Source: Steroidobacteraceae bacterium
Lineage (GTDB): Bacteria; Pseudomonadota; Gammaproteobacteria; Steroidobacterales; Steroidobacteraceae
Direction of reading: 5' to 3'
Length of the DNA stretch: 7,960 bases
Assembly: GCA_013044085.1 (NCBI GenBank)
Contig: JABEVI010000247.1
Location: forward strand, 1-7,960
A program made the position numbers and the translations under genes. The stretch's first letter is position 1. The number at the start of each line of letters is the position of its first letter. Under the pieces are notes generated by a model. That model made no database searches. It was not told where the DNA came from and saw only the letters and a program-made list of their open reading frames with translations. This document shows positions 6,447 to 7,960 of the stretch, one piece after another.

Positions 6447-7768
6447 TGTGGCGCGCGATCCGCACGCACCGCCGCGCCATCGCAGCGGCGGCCGCAGGCC
6501 TCGCGCTTGCGGCCGCGCTCGGCGCACCGAGACCGGCGGGCGCCGAAACGCTCACCGACGCCTGGCGAATGGCGCTGCACCGCAACGGCGAGATCGCCGC
6601 CTCGCGCAACCAACGCTCGGCGGCCGATGCCGAGCGCACCGCCGCCGAGCGCGGCCGCTGGCCGACGCTCGCCGTCGAGGGCGGCTACACGCAGCTGAAC
6701 CAGTCGCCGATTCTCGACATCCAGACGAGCAGCGGACCGTTCCGCTCGCCGAAGATCTGGAAACACGACGGCTACGTGAGCGCCGCGGCGGATCTGTCGG
6801 TGCCGCTGTGGACCTCGGGGGCCCTGGGAGGCTCGATCGGCGCGGCGCGCGCCGGCGCGCGCGGCGCGGCCGCGGCGGAATCGATGACCAAGGCCGACGT
6901 GAAGTTCGCGGTGACGCAGGCCTATGTCGGCGTGCTGCGCGCCCGCAGCGAACTGCAGGTCGCCGACACGAGCCTCTCGAGCCTGAAAGCGCATGCGCAC
7001 GACGTGCAGGTCATGTACGACAAACAGGCCGTCGCCAAGACCGATCAGCTGGCCGCTCAGGTCGCGCTCGCTAACGCGCTGCAAGCGCGGCTGCGCGCCG
7101 CGAATGCGCTCGCGATCGCAACCGCCGCCTACAATCGCTGGGTTGGCGAGCCGCTCGATCGCACGCCGGATCTCGTCGAGCCGCCGCCGGCCGCGGCGCC
7201 CGTCGAATCGATCGGCGCGCTCGTCGCTCGCGCGCTCGAAACGCGTCCGGAGGTTGCGGTTCTCGAGGCGCAACACACACGCCTCGAGGACGCCGCGCGC
7301 GCCGAGCGCGCACAGAGCCTGCCACAGGTCGCCCTGCACGCCGGCTACACCCACTTCGACAATCAAATCCTCGATCGGCAGAACATCGCGACGATCGGTG
7401 TGCAGTTCCGCTGGCGGCTGTTCGACGCCGGACAGATTCGCGAACACACCGCCGCCCTCAGGAGCCGCGCCTGGGCCGTGCAACGGCAGCTCGAAGATCT
7501 GCGCTCGAAGATCGCCCTGCAGGTGCGCACCAGCGCGCTCGACCGCGACGACGCCGCCGCCCGGCTGCGCGCCGCGGGCCTCGCCGTGGCGCAGGCCAGG
7601 GAGAACCAGCGCGTCGCGGACGAACTGTACCGCAGCGGTCTCGGCACCAACACGCAGGTCCTCGAAGCCGAGTCGCTGCGTGCGACCGCGCTGAAGAACC
7701 GCGATGACGCCCGCTACGATCTGGTGATCGCCGGCTATCGCCTCGATCTGGCGATCGGCGCCCTATAG
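6446..7768 (+). CDS. TolC-family outer-membrane efflux protein
   Basis: This 440-residue protein is the outer-membrane channel of the tripartite pump. It starts at the ATG sharing its A with the SQR stop (TGATG), with an AAGGCGG Shine-Dalgarno at about 6429-6435. The frame stays open upstream to 5822, but that part overlaps SQR and is not used. A signal peptide is seen at residues 1-33: Arg-rich start, Ala/Leu core, cleavage likely after PAGA before ETLTDAW. No cysteine follows, so it is not a lipoprotein. It has the internal duplication of the family: RWPTLAVEGGYTQL at 71-84 is echoed by LPQVALHAGYTHFDN at 292-306, each leading into an outer-membrane beta strand with long Ala/Arg-rich coiled-coil helices after it. 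SVPLWTSG (118-125) and RWRLFDAGQ (322-330) are the matching strand ends. GLGTNTQVLEAES at 398-410 is a typical second-repeat motif. It is co-translated with SQR and ends the operon. Confidence 0.92.
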   Translation: MWRAIRTHRRAIAAAAAGLALAAALGAPRPAGAETLTDAWRMALHRNGEIAASRNQRSAADAERTAAERGRWPTLAVEGGYTQLNQSPILDIQTSSGPFRSPKIWKHDGYVSAAADLSVPLWTSGALGGSIGAARAGARGAAAAESMTKADVKFAVTQAYVGVLRARSELQVADTSLSSLKAHAHDVQVMYDKQAVAKTDQLAAQVALANALQARLRAANALAIATAAYNRWVGEPLDRTPDLVEPPPAAAPVESIGALVARALETRPEVAVLEAQHTRLEDAARAERAQSLPQVALHAGYTHFDNQILDRQNIATIGVQFRWRLFDAGQIREHTAALRSRAWAVQRQLEDLRSKIALQVRTSALDRDDAAARLRAAGLAVAQARENQRVADELYRSGLGTNTQVLEAESLRATALKNRDDARYDLVIAGYRLDLAIGAL

Positions 7769-7786
7769 CGCGGGTTGCGCCCTGCC

Positions 7787-7960
7787 TCAGCTCACGGGCG
7801 GTGAGCCGCCGGCGGCGGTGCGGCGTAAGACGAATTCATCGAGCGCCTCGACGATGCCCGCATCGCGTGCGGGCGCCGTGTAGCGGCGCAGCGTCTCGCG
7901 CCAGATCCCGCTCGCCCGCTCCGTCGCCGTCTTCGCCCCATCCTCGCTCCAGGTCCCATA
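7787..7960 (-). CDS. MttB-like trimethylamine methyltransferase, C-terminal fragment (partial)
   Basis: The minus-strand frame is open from the window edge to a TGA at 7787-7789 and gives 57 residues. It begins YGTWSEDGAKTATERASGIW and ends with ALDEFVLRRTAAGGSPP. Both segments recall the C-terminal end of MttB-family proteins, where W..dGAkd...RA...w...L..Y.pP precedes a final helix ending in the pattern al.dfv.rR. MttB homologues move a methyl group from trimethylamine, or in the non-pyrrolysine branch from glycine betaine and other quaternary amines, to a corrinoid protein. The active site, including the pyrrolysine position, is outside the window, so the substrate class cannot be told. 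The gene converges on the tolC-type gene with an 18-bp gap and is probably unrelated to the sulfur-efflux operon. Confidence 0.72.
   Translation of the reverse strand, partial: YGTWSEDGAKTATERASGIWRETLRRYTAPARDAGIVEALDEFVLRRTAAGGSPPVS
7790..7806. terminator. Hairpin at the convergent gene junction, possible terminator
   Basis: GCTCACGGGCGGTGAGC forms a perfect 6-bp stem with a 5-nt loop, 22 bp after the operon's last codon. It covers the last six codons of the converging MttB-like gene. No T-run follows on either strand, so intrinsic termination would be weak. It may instead protect mRNA ends. Confidence 0.25.

Noticed and set aside
1..7960. CRISPR arrays, insertion sequences, tRNA or rRNA genes
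   Set aside because: I saw no regularly spaced direct repeats, transposase motifs, terminal inverted repeats or RNA gene signatures in this window.

Overview
The window is GC-rich and densely packed, with codon use typical of a high-GC proteobacterium. The sulfide:quinone oxidoreductase (SQR) closely resembles the Acidithiobacillus ferrooxidans type as I remember it. The tripartite RND pump and TolC-type outer-membrane channel show a Gram-negative cell. A sulfur-metabolising gamma- or betaproteobacterium is a reasonable guess, but the sequence does not fix the genus.

Layout: (1) 1-111, the 3' end of what looks like a broken rhodanese gene (+ strand), with its catalytic loop missing and its reading frame disrupted. 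(2) 120-500, on the - strand, a small ArsR-family repressor with two cysteines 66 residues apart, as in the persulfide sensors SqrR and BigR. (3) 501-585, an AT-rich divergent promoter region with a perfect palindrome (508-520) that overlaps candidate promoter elements for both directions. (4) 586-7768, a compact five-gene + strand operon: a stand-alone DUF2892 (YgaP-type) membrane protein, an RND periplasmic adaptor lipoprotein, an RND inner-membrane permease, an SQR with all three catalytic cysteines, and a TolC-family outer-membrane factor. Gaps are at most 18 bp and two junctions overlap. (5) 7787-7960, on the - strand, the C-terminal end of an MttB-like trimethylamine methyltransferase, converging on the operon. 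A small hairpin sits at the junction.

How the parts may work together: the repressor probably senses sulfane sulfur or persulfide through its dithiol pair and controls the operon from the shared promoter region. SQR oxidises sulfide to polysulfide or sulfane sulfur and passes electrons to quinone. Its gene lies inside the efflux operon, between the permease and the outer-membrane channel. The most interesting reading is therefore a sulfide-responsive module in which sulfide oxidation is tied to tripartite efflux, either of the sulfur products or of a toxic compound that arises with them. The individual families are well known. The link between pump and SQR, and the identity of the exported substrate, are inference.
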